Part shown: positions 5,496 through 7,614 of the stretch, piece after piece
How the letters are laid out: each line of letters starts with the position of its first letter
Numbering within the stretch: the stretch's first letter is position 1
Assembly (NCBI GenBank): GCA_002254335.1
Contig: NIVA01000218.1
Span: forward strand, 1-7,614
Source: Bacteroidetes bacterium 4572_114
GTDB taxonomy: Bacteria > Bacteroidota > Bacteroidia > Bacteroidales > 4484-276
DNA: 7,614 nucleotides
Direction of reading: 5' to 3'
Notes under the pieces: generated by a model
What the model was told of the DNA's origin: nothing
Databases searched by the model: none
The model's input: only the letters and a program-made list of their open reading frames with translations
Position numbers and translations under genes: made by a program

Positions 5496-6767
5496 ATGAA
5501 CCAGGGCCAAACACCACTGGCCGAAACCCTCAGGCCATCTTCACTTAACGGATATATCGGGCAGGAACACCTGCTGGGCAAAAATGCCATTTTGCGCCGG
5601 GGCATCGAATCGGGAAATATCCCATCCATGATATTGTGGGGGCCGCCCGGTGTGGGAAAAACAACGCTGGCCTTCATCATTTCAAAAACATTGGGCAGGC
5701 CTTTTTATAGCTTAAGTGCCGTTAATTCGGGGGTGCGGGACGTGAGGAAGGTGATAGAAAAATCAAAGGAAGAAATAAGTGCCATTTTGTTTATCGACGA
5801 AATCCACCGTTTTAGCAAATCCCAGCAGGATTCTTTGTTGGGCGCTGTAGAAACCGGCATCATTACCCTTATTGGCGCCACCACCGAAAACCCTTCGTTT
5901 GAGGTAATCTCCCCCCTGCTCTCACGTTGCCAGGTCTATATCCTGCGGCCACTGGAAAAAGATCATTTGCTGAAAATGCTGGAGTTGGCAAAAACCCATC
6001 TCGAAAAAGAAAACGAAACAAAAATCGACATCATCGAAGATGAAGCCCTGCTCAGGGTTTCGGGCGGGGATGCACGGAAACTGTTTAATGCCATCGAACT
6101 TGTTGTGAAGGCCAACAGCAAATCCAAAATATTGAAGGTTACAAACGAAATTGTGATCGGCACCATCCAACAAAATATGGCCATTTACGACAAGGCCGGC
6201 GAGCAGCATTACGACATCATTTCGGCTTTCATCAAGTCCATGCGCGGAAGCGACCCCAACGCCACGGTGTATTGGCTGGCAAGAATGATCGAGGGCGGCG
6301 AAGACCCAAAATTCATTGCCCGCCGGATGCTCATCCTGGCATCCGAAGATATTGGCAATGCCAACCCAAATGCCCTGTTGCTGGCCAACGCTTGTTTCGA
6401 TGCCATCAATAAAATAGGCTGGCCCGAGGGGCGTATCATCTTGTCGCAAACGGCTGTTTACCTTGCCACCTCGCCCAAAAGCAATTCCACCTACCTCGCC
6501 ATTGATGATGCCCTTGCGCTGGTAAAAAAAACCGGTAACCTTCCGGTGCCACTACATATCCGCAATGCACCCACTAAATTGATGAAAGATATTGGTTATG
6601 GAAAAGATTATAAATACGCTCATGGTTATGAAAACAATTTCGTTGACCATGAATTTTTACCCGATAAAATTAAAGGAAGAAAATTCTTCGAACCTGGAAA
6701 GAATTCCCGTGAGGAGGAGATGCGGAAATGGTTGAAGACGCGGTGGAAGGAAAAATATGGATATTGA
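5496..6767 (+). CDS. rarA: Replication-associated recombination protein RarA (MgsA), AAA+ ATPase
   Basis: RarA/MgsA is a cytosolic AAA+ ATPase related to clamp-loader subunits and to eukaryotic Mgs1/WRNIP1. It acts at stalled replication forks. The 423-residue length fits the family. The start is the typical PLAETLRPSSLNGYIGQEHLLG (given here as residues 7-28). Walker A is GPPGVGKTT (49-57) and Walker B is ILFIDEIHRF (97-106). Sensor 1 lies in GATTENPSF (127-135), and the arginine finger is R144 in LLSRCQVY. The C-terminal part carries MRGSDPNATVYWLARMIEGG and the ASEDIGNANP signature that defines the tetramerisation domain of this family, then the GYGKDYKYAHGYE and FVDHEFLPDKIKGRKFF blocks. 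The product appears full length and intact. It has its own promoter box and no cotranscribed partner is evident: upstream is a spacer and downstream is decayed sequence. Confidence 0.96.
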   Translation: MNQGQTPLAETLRPSSLNGYIGQEHLLGKNAILRRGIESGNIPSMILWGPPGVGKTTLAFIISKTLGRPFYSLSAVNSGVRDVRKVIEKSKEEISAILFIDEIHRFSKSQQDSLLGAVETGIITLIGATTENPSFEVISPLLSRCQVYILRPLEKDHLLKMLELAKTHLEKENETKIDIIEDEALLRVSGGDARKLFNAIELVVKANSKSKILKVTNEIVIGTIQQNMAIYDKAGEQHYDIISAFIKSMRGSDPNATVYWLARMIEGGEDPKFIARRMLILASEDIGNANPNALLLANACFDAINKIGWPEGRIILSQTAVYLATSPKSNSTYLAIDDALALVKKTGNLPVPLHIRNAPTKLMKDIGYGKDYKYAHGYENNFVDHEFLPDKIKGRKFFEPGKNSREEEMRKWLKTRWKEKYGY

Positions 6768-6812
6768 AGCGCAAAAAGGAAATAGAAGATTTTCCAGCTA
6801 AATATAAAATAT

Positions 6813-6965
6813 GGGTTGATTTGTTGGGAAAACTATATGCCGCTGGCACGGATGGCCATGTATCAAAAAGGAGTCCAGGTTTACCTTGCACCCACTGCCG
6901 ATGCACGCGATTCGTGGCAAACTACCTTGAAACACATCGCCATGCAAGGCCGGATATTTTTAAGC
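6813..6965 (+). pseudogene. Nitrilase fragment containing the active-site cysteine
   Basis: This frame encodes GLICWENYMPLARMAMYQKG and then VQVYLAPTADARDSWQ, followed by TTLKHIAMQGRIFLS. It matches the segment around the catalytic cysteine of true nitrilases (C-N hydrolase superfamily), with the Cys codon at 6822-6824. Only about 51 residues survive. The parts that carry the catalytic Glu and Lys upstream, and the C-terminal third downstream, are missing. An in-frame stop at 6783-6785 precedes it and no proper start is present; nitrilases normally have over 300 residues. This is a relic, not a working enzyme. The good fit of the surviving residues suggests the loss is fairly recent. Confidence 0.75.
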
Positions 6966-7100
6966 TGGAAGTTAACGGCCAACCGGATACAATCACAAAA
7001 TTCTAACGCTTCCCAAATCAACATCAGTTCATTGGACAGGGGTGTTTATTTTATTCGGTTCAGGAACGAGAAAATTACTGAAACAATTAGGTTCATTTAA
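6966..7100 (+). pseudogene. Orphan T9SS C-terminal tail fused to the nitrilase relic
   Basis: The nitrilase frame runs on without a stop into sequence ending INISSLDRGVYFIRFRNEK then ITETIRFI and a TAA at 7098-7100. The pattern 'I-(D/N)-I-S-x-L-x-x-G-V-Y-F-I-R-F' with a short basic-to-hydrophobic end is the last strand pair of a type A T9SS sorting domain. Nitrilases are cytosolic and do not carry such tails, so the two pieces come from different genes brought together by deletion. The exact junction is uncertain, near 6960-7005. The first half of the sorting domain (the YPNP region) is not visible. Confidence 0.6.
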
Positions 7101-7122
7101 GAATAACTGTTTGCCGGCTCTG

Positions 7123-7300
7123 TATTCCCTTAGCGACTCGAAGTCGCTTAGGGAATTGCCATGTAGCGGCTTTATTCCCTTAGCGACTCGAAGTCGCTTA
7201 GGGAATTGCCAGGTAGCGGCTTTATTCCCTTAGCGACTCGAAGTCGCTTGCCAGGTAGCGGCTTTATTCCCTTAGCGACTCGAAGTCGCTTAGGGAATTG
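7123..7300. repeat. Tandem array of 50-bp units, each with a near-perfect palindrome
   Basis: Four units start at 7123, 7173, 7223 and 7265. The first two are 50 bp and differ by one base (ATGTAGC versus AGGTAGC). The third is 42 bp because 8 bases (AGGGAATT) are missing from its palindrome, and the fourth stops after 36 bp. Each full palindrome is 33 bp: arms of 15 bases (ATTCCCTTAGCGACT and its partner) pair except for one central T-T mismatch, around a CGA loop. Full palindromes lie at 7124-7156, 7174-7206 and 7266-7298. The linker between them is GCC-A-G/T-GTAGCGGCTT. The unit length is not a multiple of three and no gene is supported. The array ends 71 bases before kdsA. Confidence 0.9.
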
Positions 7301-7371
7301 TGGATTTCAATATTTTAACGACCTTTGCATTTCGTTAACCAGGTAAATTTTCATCTAAATCCTCAAAATAC

Positions 7372-7614
7372 ATGACCACACAAAATATCCTCTCACAAAT
7401 CCCAAACCTCAGACATCTCAATTCCGGGAACTTCTTCCTCATGGCCGGCCCATGTGTGATCGAGGATGAGGAGATGCCATTTAAAATTGCCGAAACAATT
7501 ATCGCCATAACCGACAAACTAAAAATACCCTTTATTTTCAAAGCTTCCTACCGTAAGGCCAACCGGTCGAAACTCAGCTCATTCACGGGCATTGGCGATG
7601 AAAAAGCATTGAAT
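7372..7614 (+). CDS. kdsA: 3-deoxy-8-phosphooctulonate synthase KdsA (5' part, runs off the window)
   Basis: KdsA condenses phosphoenolpyruvate with arabinose 5-phosphate to Kdo-8-phosphate, an early cytosolic step toward the lipopolysaccharide inner core. The 81 codons visible cover roughly the first third of a protein usually near 270 residues. FFLMAGPCVIEDEEMP (residues 21-36) is the first strand and FKASYRKANRSKLSSFTGIG (56-75) holds the KANRS phosphoenolpyruvate/phosphate-binding motif. Cys28 in AGPC sits where metal-dependent KdsA enzymes (for example from Aquifex) have their metal-ligand cysteine; the E. coli enzyme has Asn there. So this is predicted to be the metal-dependent class. 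DAHP synthases share the AGPC start, but the KANRS and FTGIG blocks favour KdsA. ATG at 7372 is the only sensible start. A weak promoter-like CCTTTG occurs near 7322-7327. Confidence 0.93.
   Translation, partial: MTTQNILSQIPNLRHLNSGNFFLMAGPCVIEDEEMPFKIAETIIAITDKLKIPFIFKASYRKANRSKLSSFTGIGDEKALN

Noticed and set aside
5922..6449. A 175-residue reading frame on the minus strand inside rarA
   Set aside because: It is antisense to strongly conserved RarA domains and shows no coherent domain pattern; it is a shadow of the real gene.
6728..7006. A separate small gene overlapping the end of rarA
   Set aside because: It is out of frame with the clear nitrilase-like sequence in the same region, overlaps the rarA 3' end, and has a composition typical of an accidental frame.
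7042..7233. Small protein encoded across the palindromic repeats
   Set aside because: The open frame is a translation of 50-bp repeats, whose period is not a multiple of three. It lacks a ribosome-binding site and recognisable domains.
7123..7300. CRISPR array
   Set aside because: The stretches between the palindromes are the same in every unit rather than unique spacers, the units are contiguous, and no cas gene is nearby.

Overview
The window looks like a chromosomal piece of a Bacteroidota organism, perhaps from an environmental or metagenome-assembled genome. Four things point there: upstream boxes of the form TAnnTTTG (the Bacteroidota -7 element), two type IX secretion (T9SS) C-terminal sorting tails, a free-standing four-helix-bundle protein, and the short Bacteroidota-type SerA. 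No exact genus is claimed. All recognisable genes lie on the + strand.

Layout. Positions 1-140 hold a GC-rich segment with nested complementary arms, likely a folded RNA or intergenic palindromic element. Then comes a serine-biosynthesis cluster: serC (265-1338), a serA-like gene (1355-2137), a strong hairpin (2159-2196), a four-helix-bundle gene (2243-2653), and a DUF1015 gene (2769-4019). After that are a 58-residue winged-helix-like protein (4087-4263), a T9SS cargo-like gene with no signal peptide (4356-5156), a 339-base AT-rich spacer, rarA/mgsA (5496-6767), a gene graveyard (6813-7100: a nitrilase fragment joined to a T9SS tail), a tandem array of 50-bp palindromic units (7123-7300), and the 5' part of kdsA (7372 to the window end).

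How the genes relate. SerA and SerC are the first two steps from 3-phosphoglycerate to serine. The phosphatase step (SerB) is absent here, and a DUF1015 protein occupies the next conserved position. RarA (replication-stress ATPase) and KdsA (Kdo-8-phosphate synthesis for lipopolysaccharide) are housekeeping genes unrelated to that pathway.

The main oddity is that SerA lacks about 46 residues from the middle of its Rossmann domain, with the reading frame intact. Together with the headless T9SS gene, the nitrilase/T9SS scar and an 8-bp deletion in one repeat unit, the window shows several deletion-type junctions. I do not see a defence system, CRISPR array, integrase or transposase, and no convincing wholly new multi-gene system. 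The items most worth checking are the SerA deletion, the DUF1015 link to serine metabolism, the folded element at the left edge and the palindromic array before kdsA.
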